In this document: one piece after another, positions 44,714 through 57,266 of the stretch
Position numbering within the stretch: the stretch's first letter is position 1
Layout of the letters: the number at the start of each line of letters is the position of its first letter
Source of the DNA: Eurosta solidaginis
Taxonomy: Eukaryota; Arthropoda; Insecta; Diptera; Tephritidae
Length of the DNA: 64,000 nucleotides
Direction: 5' to 3'
NCBI RefSeq assembly: GCF_040869045.1
Contig: NC_090319.1
Span: forward strand, 265,438,897-265,502,896
Position numbers and translations under genes: made by a program
Notes under the pieces: model-generated
What the model saw: the letters and a program-made list of their open reading frames with translations, nothing else
Database searches by the model: none
What the model was told of the DNA's origin: nothing

Positions 44714-45392
44714 GGCAGAGTACGTTGTTAAAAATGTTGCAATGTATAATTATGTGGAAACTAACAATCACCGCCTTGTTCACAGTAAAAGCCCCGTCAC
44801 ATAAGCAGTTTTTCATATTGATGCGTTTAACACGATCTTATGTATTATGAGTAGATTGCACGTATTTTTATGGAGAGCGGCTGATTAAGCGACACTAGTG
44901 CCATCTGTCATGAAAAAGTAGCCACCTTCCAACTTTTGTTGCAAGCAAAGCATTAGAAGAAGAATTTGACATTTGATTTGGCTAAGAGTGCTTTCACACT
45001 TTGCAAGTGAATTATTATTATTATTTGTCCCACTTGTTGGCACTTTTCTAAAATGTTTCACAATTCAAAGCTGCAATTTAACAAATACATAGAATACAAA
45101 ATATGTTAGCAAGTATTTTTCTTGTTTAGTGAGAAAATATACTTCAATTTCCAAGTCTGAAATTCCTTTATATTTCTTTATATTTACAAACGCAACATCT
45201 CCGTTCATTGTGGCGATGTTACTGGAATGCGATATAAGAAAGCACTATCCGCATTGCCAGACACTATCCATAGTGGCTTAGTCCATCCAGACCCTTTTTA
45301 TAATGCAAAACTTTACTTTTTCATAAAGCTAAATACTTTTTCATAAGCTGAAAGTTTTTTACCGCAAATAAAATTTCAAAGTTTTTTTTTAA
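44714..45392. other. Intergenic stretch
   Basis: No gene or recognised repeat seen between the hAT-like and piggyBac elements. Confidence 0.4.
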
Positions 45393-47775
45393 CCTTAGGT
45401 TTACCAATACCCACCCGGGTGACCTTTTGGAATTTCATTAATTGATTATTCGACAACCATTGACTCAATCTAAAAATGCTTTTTACTCACTGATCAAAAT
45501 TTTGAGTTCTTTCAGAAAATCGAAAATTAAATTGACTTTACAATTCGGAATATGTATTTTTTTGAACTTTTTTCATTTTATATACGTCGTTTACCGATAC
45601 CCACCCTGGTGACCACCATATACATGAAGATATATACTGTTGTTGCAAACGATTTATTCATGAATATAATTGAAATATTTGCACAGGAATATGTTTCTTT
45701 ACTGCATTGAACTTAAACTAAAAAAATATGTACACTATTTCCGTACGGAACGATTTGTTGAAGGGCCCGCGTGACAGTTTTCACATTTCGTTTGACTTAC
45801 ACTATGCTATACGCAAATGGGTTTTTTGCACTTTATACAGATTTTGCGAGTGTTTCTCTTTTTCTTTTCGACAAGGCATTTGTAACATTTGCCTTTGACC
45901 TTTATTCATCCAGTTGCATCCCTTTCCAGGGCTTCATTTGGCTCAAACTGCTCATCATCGTGGGGTTCGGAGGCTGGGACTCCTACAAAAATAAACACTA
46001 GAGATACTTTTCGAAGCAATATCTATAAAAAGTACCTAAAATGCATTCTATTGCAGATTTTATATGGAACCTTCCAGTAATATTTCGATTTGTAGATCTC
46101 AACAATATATGTGGTCTGCAGAGCTCCTCACCTAAATCCTCTAGGAAACGCCTTCTTTTAATTCGGTTCACACGATTGGATTGGTTCTCTTCGTATATTA
46201 TATATGCAGCAAGAGCTGCTACATCGAGAATATTAAAAAATATTGCCAAAAGCCAGCGAAACGTTCCTCTCTTTGTGGAATACTGCGATACCATTCTGTC
46301 CATCGTGTCAACTCCGCCCTTGGTTTTGTTGTAGAACATAATTATATCAGGCTTATTTTTTGGCCCAGTAATACCTCCATCTGCGTGCATAGTTGAGAGC
46401 ATAACTACAGCTTTATTCTTGGCTGGGACATATAAGCACATTGTAGTAGTTTCGTTAAATCCAAACAAGCTGGAATGCTCCTCCCGATTTCGAGACGGCT
46501 TGAATTCGTTTGGAATATATGTTTTATATTTTTTTACTGTACCCACCATAGACAATTTCCAAATTCTTAGTTCGTTAGCCAATGAAAGTGTAGTAAAAAA
46601 GTTGTCTATTGTGATATTTCTCCCGGATCCTTTGTATGGAGCTACCAAGTCTTTCACAACTCGCTCGCTTTGGTTTTTTCCCGCACATTACCTTCTTTTC
46701 CTGTATACAATTGTCCCCGAAGTGGGTAGTAGCTATAAGAATCACAAGCCCACCAGATTTTGATTCCGTACTTAGCAGGCTTAGATGGCATGTACTGGGT
46801 GAATCTAGTTCGTCCTCGATATGCAATTAATTGTTCATTAACAGTAATAGATTCGTGTGGTCGGTAGTAAGTGCCCAAATTTGAGTTAACCATCTCAAAA
46901 ACGTCCCTTATAGCTGCAGCTTTGTCAGTTTCTTGACGAGATAGTCTAGAAGTATGCCAGTCAAAACGGATGAATCGTAATATTTCTGTAAACCTATTGC
47001 GAGACATTGTCGCGCGATATAGAGGGTAAGCGTTTTTTTTTTTTCAGAGTTCAGTTACTGGTTCTTTACTCGAAATATGGCAACCAGTGAAAAGCAAAAT
47101 TCCAACAAAGGCTAGTAGTTCGTCATCCGTTATGGGTTTCCATGATCGCGATGGCTTTTCAGAATTTACCTCGTTCCATTGGGCGTATACATACTCAGCC
47201 TTTTTGTTGGAATATCTGAATATAAGGTCCTTTATAGGTTCACTAAATATAAGTTTGAATATATCAATTTTTGAAAGGCTTTTTGTAATGGGACTAGGCC
47301 CCATAAGGGATGTATCTCTTATTATATTATAAGCTGTTTGGCGGTTATTTCGAGGAGGGTGCTTGTACCACTTCGTACCATCTTTAGAAGAGAAAAAACC
47401 GTCATTATTAGAAGCAGATAATGGTTCTTCATTATAGGCATCATCCTCATCGCTATCTGTATCATCATTTATCTCTACTTCATACTATTCAACTTCCATA
47501 TCTGAGTCTAAATTTGGTCTGATATGTACATCGATTTCACCATCGTCATCCTCAAACATTTCATCGTCCGCCTCAGTGTCAGCATCAATCAAATTCCGAT
47601 AATATGCTTCCCTATCTTCGTAAGAAAGCCTATGACCAAAGAAACCAAAATGTTCACTTACCTAGAAATGAAAATGTTCGCTTACCCTGCAACAGCTGCT
47701 GCAGAAAGATATTCAAACTTATTTTCACTCATATTTATTATTTATTTTTAAGTTATTTTTATTTATTTTATATAA
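45393..47775 (-). mobile_element. piggyBac-type transposon, right end lost
   Basis: The left end reads TTAA (45389-45392) then CCTTAGGTTTACC. TTAA is the piggyBac target. Two subterminal copies of TTTACC(A/G)ATACCCACCC(G/T)GGTGACC lie at about 45401-45424 and 45590-45613. The right side passes straight into a DINE-like satellite at about 47776 with no matching CCTTAGG end, so that end has been lost. Confidence 0.65.
45780..47690 (-). pseudogene. piggyBac-type transposase, interrupted
   Basis: DDE/D transposase of the DDD type that cuts and pastes at TTAA. Segments in order on the minus strand: an acidic N terminus (47690-47330, several stops), then 47304-47044, 47007-46654 and 46657-45998 in different frames. 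A C-terminal Cys-rich finger (KCYKCLVEK...CIKCKKPIC) at about 45900-45800 follows another shift and a stop. Catalytic sites: first Asp replaced by Asn (ITVNEQLIAYRGR), second Asp kept (ITIDNFFTT), third Asp kept (TKGGVDTMDRM). The frame breaks and the lost Asp make it inactive. Confidence 0.85.
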
Positions 47776-50700
47776 AGGTGGACCAGGCCTGACTCTAGAA
47801 TTTGTTTGTACGATATGGGTATCAAATGAAAGGTATTAATGAGGGTTTTAAAAGAGCGTGGGCCTAAGTTCTATAGATGGACGCCTTTTCGAGATATCGC
47901 CATAAAGATGGACCAGGGGGGACTCTAGAAATTGTTTGTACTATATGGGTATCAAATGAAAGGTGTTAATGAGTATTTTAAAAGGGAGTGGACCTTAGTT
48001 CTATAGGTGGACGCCTTTTCGGAATATCGTTATAAAAGTGGACCAGGGTTGACTCTAGAATGCTTTTGTACGATATGGGTATCAAACGAAAGGTGTTAAT
48101 AAGTGTTTTAAAAGGGAGTGGGCCTTGGTTCTATGGGTGGACGCCTTTTCGGGATATCGCCATAAACGTGGACCAGGGGTGACTCTAGAACGCGTTTGTA
48201 CAATATGGGTATCAAATGAAAGGTGTTAATGAGTATTTTAAAAGAGCGTGGGCCTTAGTTCTATAGGTGGACGCCTTTTCGAGATATCGCCATAAAGGTG
48301 GACCAGGGGTGACTCTAGAATTTGTTTGTACGATATGGGTACCAAATGAAAGGCGTTAATTAGTATTATAAAAGGGCGTGGGCCTTAGTTCTATAGGTGG
48401 ACGCCTTTTCAAGATATCGCCATAAAGGTGGACCAGGGGTGACTCTATAATTTGTTTGTACGATATGGGTATCAAATGAAAGGTGTTAATGAGTATTTTA
48501 AAAGGGAGTGGGCCTTAGTTCTATAGGTGGATGCCTTTTCGAGATATCACCATAAACGTGGACCAGTGGTGACTCTAGAATGTGTTTGTACGATATTGGT
48601 ATCAAATTAAAGGTATTAATGAGGGTTTTAAAAGGGAGTGGCCCTTAGTTGTATATGTGAAGGCGTTTTCGAGATATCGACCAAAATGTGGACCAGAATG
48701 ATCCAGAACACCATCTGTCGGGTACCGCTAATTTATATATATATGTAATACCACGAACAGTATTCCTTCCAAGATTCCAAGGGCTTTTGATTTCGCCCTG
48801 CAAAACTTTTTCATTTTCTTCTACTTAATATGGTAGGTGTCACATCCATTTTACCAAGTTTTTTTCTAAAGTTATATTTTGCGTCAATAGGCGAATACAA
48901 TTACCATGTTTCATCCCTTTTTTCGTATTTGGTATATAATTATGGCATTTTTTTCATTTTACGTAATTTTCGATATCAAAAAAGTGGGCGTGGTCATAGT
49001 CGGATTTCGGCCATTTTTTACACCAATACAAAGTGAGTTCAGATAAGTACGTGAACTGAGTTTAGTAAAGATATATCGATTTTTGCTCAAGTTATCGTGT
49101 TAACGGCCGAGCGGAAGGACAGACGGTCGACTGTGTATAAAAACTGGGCGCGGCTTCAACCGATTTCGCCCTTTTTCACAGAAAACAGTTATCGTCCTAG
49201 AGTCTAAGCCTCTACCAAATTTCACAAGGATTGGTAAATTTTTGTTCGACTTATGGCATTAAAAGTATCCTAGACAAATTAAATGAAAAAGGGCGGAGCA
49301 ACGCCCATTTTGAAATTTTCTTTTACTTTTGTATTTTGTTGCAACATATCATTACTGTGGTTTAATGTTGACATAATTTACTTATATACTGTAAAGATTT
49401 TCAGCCCAATTCTAAACGAAAATTCCGTGCGAGTTTTTTCCCTTCTCCCATTCCTCGTATTCTAAATAAAAATTCCTTGTGAATTTTTTCACTTCTCCCT
49501 TTCCTCCTATTCTGAACAATGTTCGAAAAAGCGGAAACCGGTTATGGGAGTAAAGTAGGTATTATGAATGTGAGGGAGAGGGAGAATTCTTTGCCATTTC
49601 ATAGAAGTTTTTTCACTAGTTAAATTAAAGGGAATGCATCAAAATAGTTAAAGGAAATTGGTTATTTTAAGAAAGAACACTTATTTGTACAAATTTGTGC
49701 TAAAATATGTATTTACGTTCTACCACAATATTCTCACTGTTAATACAACAACAACAACAATCACAATTTGGCATATGGCGAAAGGCGAACTCAACTCGAC
49801 TTGGCCGCCAGAAAATTGCTTTGCAGAATGAATGCAGGCAACTCCGGCGGATTTGTGTTATCCCGCCGGTCTTCTTCTTATGCTCCTCTGTTGATGTTGC
49901 TGTGGCACCAATTCATTACTCATTTCAGTGAATACCACATGAAATGCAATAATGTGCATTGTTTATACCTTATTTCTTAATTTCAAACAAATTGGCAACA
50001 ATAATTAAACTTTTCAATTTTTTAAACAAAATAAGAAATGCACAACGAAATTTCAATTGACAAAACAGCTGACTTCGAAAATTCGAAATTCCTATTCCCC
50101 AATTATTCTTCTCCCTAGGAGAAAAGAATTGGAGGAATTTTTCCGCGGGAATAAAAAAATCCGTGAGAACAAAATTCCGCGAGAAAATTTAGAATTGGTC
50201 TGATTAACTTTTCTTTTAAAATTTGAATTTAAAAAAAAATTTTTTTAAAAAGTGGGCGTGGTCGTTCTCCGACTTTGCAAATTTTTATTAAGCAGACATA
50301 TAGTAATAAGAGTAACGTTCCTGCCAAATTTCATCATGATATCTTCAACGACTGCCAAATTACAGCTTGCAAAACTTCTAAATTACCTTCTTTTAAAAGT
50401 GGGCGGTGCCATGCCCGTTGTCCATAATTTTACTAGTTTTCTATTCTGCGTCATAAGTTCAACTCATGTACCAAGTTTCATCGCTTAATCCGTATTTGGT
50501 AATGAATTATCGCACTTTTTCGATTTTTCGAAATTTTCGATATCGAAAAAGTGGGCGTGGTTATAGTCCGATATCGTTCATTTTAAATAGCGATCTGAGA
50601 TGAGTGCCCAGGAACCTACATACCAAATTTCATCAAGATACCTCAAAATTTACTCAAGTTATCGTGTTAACGGACAGACGGACGGACGGACGGACATGGC

Positions 50701-50838
50701 TCAATCGAATTTTTTTTCGATACTGATGATTTTGATATATGGAAGTCTATATCTATCTCGATTCCTTTATACCTGTACAACCAACCGTTATCCAATCAAA
50801 GTTAATATACTCTGTGAGCTCTGCTCAACTGAGTATAA
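47776..50838 (+). mobile_element. DINE-1-like element A4, left end missing, with a MITE inside
   Basis: It begins inside the satellite (GGTGGACCAGGCCTGACTC), with about seven 130-bp units to 48690. It continues through the conserved blocks and ends CTGTGAGCTCTGCTCAACTG then AGTATAATA at about 50838. The ACGG run is at 50677-50696. Its missing left end coincides with the lost right end of the piggyBac. Confidence 0.75.
49402..50201. mobile_element. MITE-like insertion of about 800 bp
   Basis: It interrupts the DINE-like consensus between GTAAAGATT and GATTAACTTTT. Terminal inverted repeats are CAGCCCAATTCTAAA (left) and CAGACCAATTCTAAA (right, other strand), 14 of 15 identical. A second AATTCC/CGCGG-rich subterminal zone lies inside each end. 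GATT flanks both sides and may be the target duplication. No transposase was seen. Confidence 0.65.
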
Positions 50839-50844
50839 TAAATT

Positions 50845-51300
50845 ATTGTCTGCGCACCAACCGGCAAAAGAGTTCAGACCAGATTGCAAGTTAGTGCAGT
50901 CTGAGCTATTACGGATCGTCAGAAATAGTTTCACATCGTCCGCAAACATCAAACATTTTGCGAATTTGAATTGCTGGGGCAAATCATTTATGAAAATTAA
51001 GAATAATAGAGGGCCACAATGGGTACCCTGCGGAATACCTGACCAGGCGTTAATATGTAGAGATGACTTGTCGGCTCCAATTGCCACATAAAGCTTTCTG
51101 TCCGATAGAAAACGCGTGAAGAATTTCAACAAGTTTCCATTGATTGCATACTTGGCTAACTTGCGTACTAAAATAGTATGATCAACCTTGTCAGATGCTT
51201 TCGAGAAGTCAGTGTATATGACGTCGAATTGTTCAGAGTTCTCTAAAGCACCCACAATTTGATTATTAATTAAGCTAAATTTGTGGAAGTAGACCTACCT
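50845..51300 (-). pseudogene. LINE reverse-transcriptase fragment (Jockey/CR1-like)
   Basis: The minus-strand frame contains WQRGFFPGRSTSTNL, DVIYTDFSKASDKVDH (motif A), SGIPQGTHCGPLLFLIFIND (motif B) and LMFADDVKLF (motif C). A stop separates the first block from the rest. No endonuclease or tail is present. It abuts the end of the DINE-like element at about 50840. Confidence 0.75.
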
Positions 51301-51309
51301 GGAAAAAAT

Positions 51310-51750
51310 CCACGCTGGCACTCCACTGTAGCCTTGCCTACGTAATCGAACAATTAACGTTGAAGTACGTGGTCGAACATTTTTGGCAGAGTACTCTGTT
51401 TAACAATCGCACAGTGTTTCGTGTAGAACAAGCTAGCTGGATAAAATTATTTTATGAGATTTTCCGTTTCATATGCAGTCATTTATTACAACTACGTCAT
51501 TTTTTTCAGCCATATGTTCTTTTTTTTATTTTTTTACAAAATTTTACTTCATATGTATACATTTGCTTATTTCTTATACAGTAACTCATGTGAATAAGTG
51601 ACATAGATCCAAAAAAATTTAAAGGACTTGAGAATATTACTTTATTGTACTTAAATTGAATGGACTACAAATCTCAATACTCTAAAAAATTCTAAAAATT
51701 CGGAAAAAAAATTAAAACTTTTTATGAAAATTCGTCGAATTTTTCAAGCA
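51310..51750. other. Short intergenic stretch
   Basis: A 29-bp segment (51411-51440) is repeated exactly on the opposite strand at 55733-55761; otherwise AT-rich with nothing recognised. Confidence 0.4.
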
Positions 51751-51753
51751 TTT

Positions 51754-53835
51754 TTATACTCAGTTGAGCAGAGCTCACAGAGTATATTAACTTTGATTGG
51801 ATAACGGTTGGTTGTACAGGTATAAAGGAATCGAGATAGATATAGACTTCCATATATCAAAATCATCAGTATCGCAAACAAATTTGATTGAGCCATGTCC
51901 GTCCGTCCGTCCGTCCGTCTGCCTTTTAACACGATAACTTGAGTAAATTTTGAGGTATCGTGATGAAATTTGGTATGTAGATTCCTGGGCACTCCTCTCA
52001 GATCGCTATTTAAAATGAACGATATCGGACTCTAACCACGCCCACTTTTTCGATATCGAAAATTTCGAAAAACCGAAAAAATGCGATAATTCATTGCCAA
52101 AGGCGGTTAAAGCGATGAAACTTGATGATGGATTGACGTTATGACGCAGAATAGAAAATTAGTAAGATTTTGGACAATGGGCGTGGCACCGCCCACTTTT
52201 ACAAGAAGGTAATTTAAAAGTTTTTCAAGCTGTAATTTGGCAGTCGTTGAAGATATCATGATGAAATTTGGCAGGAACGTTACTACTATTACTATATATG
52301 TGCTAAATAAAAATTTGCAAAATTGGATGAAGAACACGCGCACTTTTTAAAAAAAAATTTTTTTAATTCAAATTTTAACAAAAAATTTAATATCTTTACT
52401 GTATATAAGTAAATTAAGTCAAAATTCAACTCCAGTAATGATAGGATGCAACAAAATACAACAATAAAAGAAAATTTCAAAATGGGCGTGGCTCCGCCCA
52501 TTTTCATTTAGTTTGTCTAGAATACTTTTAATGCCATAAGTCGAACAAAAATTTACCAATCTTTCTCAAATTTGGTAGGGGCATAGATTCTATGACGGTA
52601 TCTGTTCTCTGTGAAAATGGGCGAAATCGGTGGAAGCCACGCTCAGTTTTTATACACAGTCCACCGTCTGTCCTTCCGATCGGCCGTTAACACAATAACT
52701 TGAGCAAAAACGGATATATCTTTACTAAACTTAGCCCACGTACTTATCTGAACTCACTTTATCTTGGTATAAAAAATGGCCGAAATCCGACCATAACCAC
52801 GCCCACTTTATCGATATCGAAAATTATGAAAAAAGTGCCATAATTCTATACCAAATACGAAAAAAGGGATGAAACATGGTAACTGGATTGGTTTATTGAC
52901 GCAAAATATAACTTTGGAAAAAACTTTGTAAAATGGGTGTGACACCTACCATACAGTAGAAGAAAATGAAAAAGTTCTACAAGGCGAAATCAACAGCCCT
53001 TGGAATCTTGGCAGGAATACTGTTAGTGGTATTGCATATATAAATAAATTAGCAGTACCCGACAGATGATTTTCTGGATCACCTGGTCCACATTTTGGTC
53101 GATATTGCGAGAACGCCTTCACATATACATCTAAGGGCCACTCGCTTTTAAAACCCTCATTAATACCTTTAATTTGATATCCATATCGTACAATCACATT
53201 CTAGAGTCACCCCTGGCCCACCCTAATGGCGATATCTCGAAAAGGCGTCCACCTATAGACCTAATGCCCACCCCCTCTTAAAATTCTCAGTAACACCTTT
53301 CGTTTGATACTCATATCATACAAACATTCTAGAGTCACCCCTGGCCCACCCTAATGGCGATATCTCGAAAAGGCGTCCACCTATAGACCTAATGTCCACT
53401 CCCTCACAAAATGCTCAGTAACACCTTTCATTTGATTCCCATATCGTACAAACACATTCTAGAGACACCCCTGGTCCACCTTTATGGCGATATCTCGAAA
53501 CGGCGTTCACCTATGGAACTAAGGATCACTCCTTTTCAAAATACTCATTAACAGCTTTCATTTGATACCCATATCGTACAAACATATTCTAGAGTCACCC
53601 CTGGTCCACCTTTATGGCGATTTCTCGAAAAGGCGTTCACCTATAGAACTAAAGCCCATTCCCTTTTAAAATACTCATTACCACCTTTCATTTGATACCC
53701 ATGTCATACAACCACATTCCAGGGTTACCCTAGGTTCATTTTCCTACATGGTGATTTTCCTTATTTTGTCTCCATAGCTCTCAACTGAGTATGTAATGTT
53801 CGGTTACACCCGAACTTAGCCTTCCTTACTTGTTT
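51754..53835 (-). mobile_element. DINE-1-like element A5
   Basis: Complete copy from TATACTCAGTTGAGCAGAGC (51756) to GTTCGGTTACACCCGAAC and CTTCCTTACTTG (53835). The CCGT run is at 51897-51918. About five satellite units span 53160-53720. It is almost uninterrupted and lets the element's full order be read. Confidence 0.8.
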
Positions 53836-54235
53836 AAATATAATTTAGTTTTTGTTATACATCGTGACAAATTTTCTTATGGGAATTAGTTAAAATAAAT
53901 TTGGGAAAGCGAAAATTGTAAGAATTGTGCAAAAAGGGTGTCTACTTATTTATGTGAGTGACTGTACATATGTACATACATATTTTGTATTTATTTGAGT
54001 ATTTATCCTGGCACTACAATTTTTACAAAATTATTTTATAGTACCAGTCAGGAATGTAAAAGTGAATTACAATAATAATAATAACAATGTAAATAATAAA
54101 ATTAATTATGTGAAAATTACTTATTAAAAAAACTTAAAAGTAAAGTATCATACAAAGTACAAAAACAATAGATTTAAATTAAATAAAACCTGATCCAACA
54201 AAAAGTTATAGAGTAGGTTATCTTTTATAATTATG

Positions 54236-54960
54236 TTATTATTCGCTATCATCACTTTCATTCGATGAGTCACTTGTGGAATTGTCATGAGCATCAGCAA
54301 CACTACTGTGAAAGCTTGAAACAACTTGGGTATTTATTGACTCCTCAACATTATCGGGGGACAGTAAGTTTAAGACTTCTGAAGTCAGACTTTTAAATTT
54401 TTTCTTAGGTATCTCCCTAAAACTGTTAACTAAAGGATCCGATGTTATAAGCAACATATTCATAAGATCTCTATTCGTGGCTTCACGCGACTGCTTTTGT
54501 ATGTTATCATCCCTGAATCGTCTCAAATCTTTGTTACGGGCTTCCTGTGCTTCCTCAGAAAGTTGACCAATAGGTAAAATTGCTGATTTTATAATATCAG
54601 TACTATGCACTAATATTTTATGAACTGTAACAGGTATATTAAACCATGGATAGAGATCTATGTATAGTTTTTTAGTCCCGACCGCAAATTTTTCAAATCT
54701 TTGGATATTTATATTGTACCCAGATGCTAATACGCGAAGGAGTGTGTCGAATCTTTTAATGAGCGTAACATCCAGTCCCGTAATCTCAGCACCAGCCTCA
54801 GAATTTTCAAAAAACTACGAGCAGTGTTGCCGTCATTAGTATTGCCGAAACCTGGTTTTGGTTTATCTACTATCAATCCAAGTTTTGCAGTATTTATATT
54901 ACATTCAGGTATTGGCGCAGATGCTACCAAATGGGGTTGTTTTGTGTAGCGTTCCTGTGT
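54236..54960 (-). pseudogene. Transposon-associated conserved protein, frameshifted relic
   Basis: The minus-strand frame has KLGLIVDKPKPGFGNTNDGN, then after a one-base loss in a T/A run near 54812 continues with ITGLDVTLIKRF, LYIDLYPWFNIPVTVHKIL, LPIGQLSEEAQEARNKDLRR and SREATNRDLMNMLLITSDP. It ends in a Ser/Asp/Glu-rich tail at TAA (54239). These blocks recall a protein type that I associate with repetitive sequences in insect genomes, but I cannot name the element or its function. The 5' end is missing at about 54960. Confidence 0.55.
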
Positions 54961-55199
54961 GGTTATACCTGCATTAGGATTGCTTTGTATGTACCTGTTT
55001 TTATGCCTTGGTGACTGGTGCGGTAGGTTGTGGCAAGTTGAAGTCAGTGATCTTCGCCTTTTTGCTTTTGGTGTGCCCTTGTTGACCTTGCGCGTTTATT
55101 TTTGTGTGTTTTATGGCTACGTGTTTGTTCCCTGTACCTGGGAATTAGTTTTGCCGTTTGTAGATCAGCTTTAAAGGTTCAAATATCTCGTCGGAGCTG

Positions 55200-55784
55200 G
55201 TACGTACATACATCCTAAATTATATGTAGAGATAAATAAATCTACAAAAAAAAATTAAAAATAGATGTGCAAAGAATTCGCAATGGTTTTTTCTTTCGAC
55301 TATTAGAGAATACTTGCGACTATAACATATGTAAAATTTAGCCCGGATGTCCGCGGATGTATGTAACTTTTTTGTCCCTAAAGTTAAAAATATTGAGAAA
55401 AAATACCGTTTCTTCTTAATAACGGAATGTTAAATATATTTAAAATACTCTAATTGCGAAATAATTACTATTAAAAAAATTTACTTACCTTAGAGCTTAG
55501 AATCCATCAAAAAAAGTATATAAAAGTGTTCACTTAAAAGAAATATGAAGCTTAATATTCAACAAGAATTTTGCAAATTAATCAATGCATTTTACGGCCT
55601 CTCCTGCCTTCTTACTTCAATTACTCAATATATATGAGCAAAAATATCAAAAAAAAGCAAAAATCCCGTTATTTTGTTTGTTTTCTTTCATTTCTCATTA
55701 CACCTTTCTTGGAATAAGAACTTTGTTTTGGTCCAGCTAGCTTGTTCTACACGAAACACTGTGAATCGGTCTGTAGTTGCAAAT
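55200..55784. other. Intergenic stretch
   Basis: No gene seen. 55733-55761 is the inverted partner of 51411-51440. Confidence 0.4.
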
Positions 55785-55798
55785 GTCATTGCGATTAC

Positions 55799-55911
55799 TT
55801 ACTTACTTACTTACTTAATTGGCGCTTAACCGTCTAAACGGTTATGGCCGTCCAACAAGACGCGCCAGTCACTCCTTCGCTCCGCCAACCGGCGCCAATT
55901 GGTCATTGCGA
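55799..55911 (-). mobile_element. RTE-like LINE 3' end, 5'-truncated
   Basis: The minus strand reads CCGGTTGGCGGAGCGAAGG, GGCCATAACCGTTTAGACGG, TTAAGCGCCAATTAAGTAAG and ends in TAAG repeats, the same 3' end as the LINE at 61158-61766. An exact 14-bp duplication GTCATTGCGATTAC flanks it (55785-55798 and 55912-55925). Confidence 0.85.
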
Positions 55912-56057
55912 TTACCAGACTTAAATATGGAATTTTTGGAGCATAATTTCCACAAGTCCAAAAAAATTCCGCTGTTCAAGCAATTTTGAAAGAGATGAGC
56001 TAAGGGTTCTGCAATGGAATTTGCGCATATTTTTTGTTTACTTATTTTATTTGTGTT

Positions 56058-56456
56058 GGCGGCCACCGTGGTGTGATGGTAGCATGCTCCGCCTATCACA
56101 CCGTATGCCCTGGGTTCAACTCCCGGGCAAAGCAACATCAAAATTTTAGAAATAAGATTTTTCAATTAGAAGAAAACTTTTCTAAGCGGGGTCGCCCCTC
56201 GGCAGTGTCTGGCAAGCGCTCCGATTGTATTTCTGCCATGAAAAGCTCTCAGTGAAAACTCATCTGCCTTGCAGATGCCGTTCGGAGTCGGCATAAAACA
56301 TGTAGGTCCCGTCCGGCCAATTTGTAGGGAAGAATCAAGAGGAGCACGACGCAAATTGGAAGAGAAGCTCGGCCTTAGATCTCTTCGGAGGTTATCGCGC
56401 CTTACATTTATTTTTTAATTTTATTTTATTTTATTTTATTTTATTTTATTTTATTT
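56058..56456 (+). mobile_element. tRNA-derived SINE family 1, best-preserved copy
   Basis: Head: GGTGTGATGGTAGCATGCTC (box A) and TGGGTTCAACTCCCGGG (box B), at 56069-56128. The body carries AAGCGGGGTCGCCCCTCGG, CTGCCATGAAAAGCTCTCAG, GCAGATGCCGTTCGGAGTCG, GGAGCACGACGCAAATTGG and CTTCGGAGGTTATCGCGCC. The tail is a pure TTTTA repeat (about 56407-56455). Confidence 0.85.
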
Positions 56457-56592
56457 GAGAGCTGAAGGAAATGTGCTATTGTGAACTGTGTCATTATGGA
56501 ACTAGTGAACAGGACACTAGAACGCGCATGTGTTAGCTGATCACTGCTGGAGCATGCCGATTAGTTTTCCTGAATCAACTCATAAAAGAAAA

Positions 56593-56730
56593 TGGCGCAT
56601 AGTCATAGTCCAAATAAAATAGGTTTTAAATTAAGTTGCAGCTTTTTTGGCAGATAGCTCATAGAAAATTATGTCAAAAAGCTGCAACTAAATTAAAAAC
56701 CTATTTTATTTTGACTATGACTATGCGCCA
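56593..56730. repeat. Near-perfect hairpin with 57-bp arms
   Basis: The left arm (56593-56649, TGGCGCATAGTCATAGTC...) is the inverse of the right arm (56674-56730) with about four mismatches and a 24-bp loop. There is no coding content. It could be a palindromic MITE or the source of a hairpin RNA. Confidence 0.75.
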
Positions 56731-57266
56731 ATAGCTTTAAAAAAAATTAACTCACTGTAGTTGATAAGAATAAAGTTTATTTATTAAAAAAAGTATTTTT
56801 ATAAAAAAAAAAATTTATAATAATTATTAAATACATATTTCGGAAATAGAGCTGCTAGGAAAAAATCACATGCAACAGAACCTGTGTCGACCAGTGTAAT
56901 GCTTACATATAAAATACAAATCCATTAATATTTTCCACCAATTATGTTCCAAAGCTGCAATAAATTTCTACAAACAATTATCAACACTTTTCGAAGCTGT
57001 TTTATCCACTCACTTTTCGCAACAAGACCACATACCAACATATTTTTACGAATAAATAATAAAAACAAAAACTGTCTATCCATTGACGATTGCATTGATG
57101 AAAACAAAAGCGAATTTCGATAACGAAAATAGGCAACTTCACGTTCTGTTTGGTTTAAAAAAATGAGGAATATATTTAAAAAAAACATGGAACATGTTGC
57201 AATCCTGGAGATAATAATTAATTGGGACTCATGCGCCTGCACAATTGCCTACAAAACACCTTTCAT

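Noticed and set aside
54959..55174. 71-codon plus-strand frame, hydrophobic
   Set aside because: It starts at the broken edge of the transposon-linked pseudogene and shows no signal peptide pattern or homology that I can recognise.
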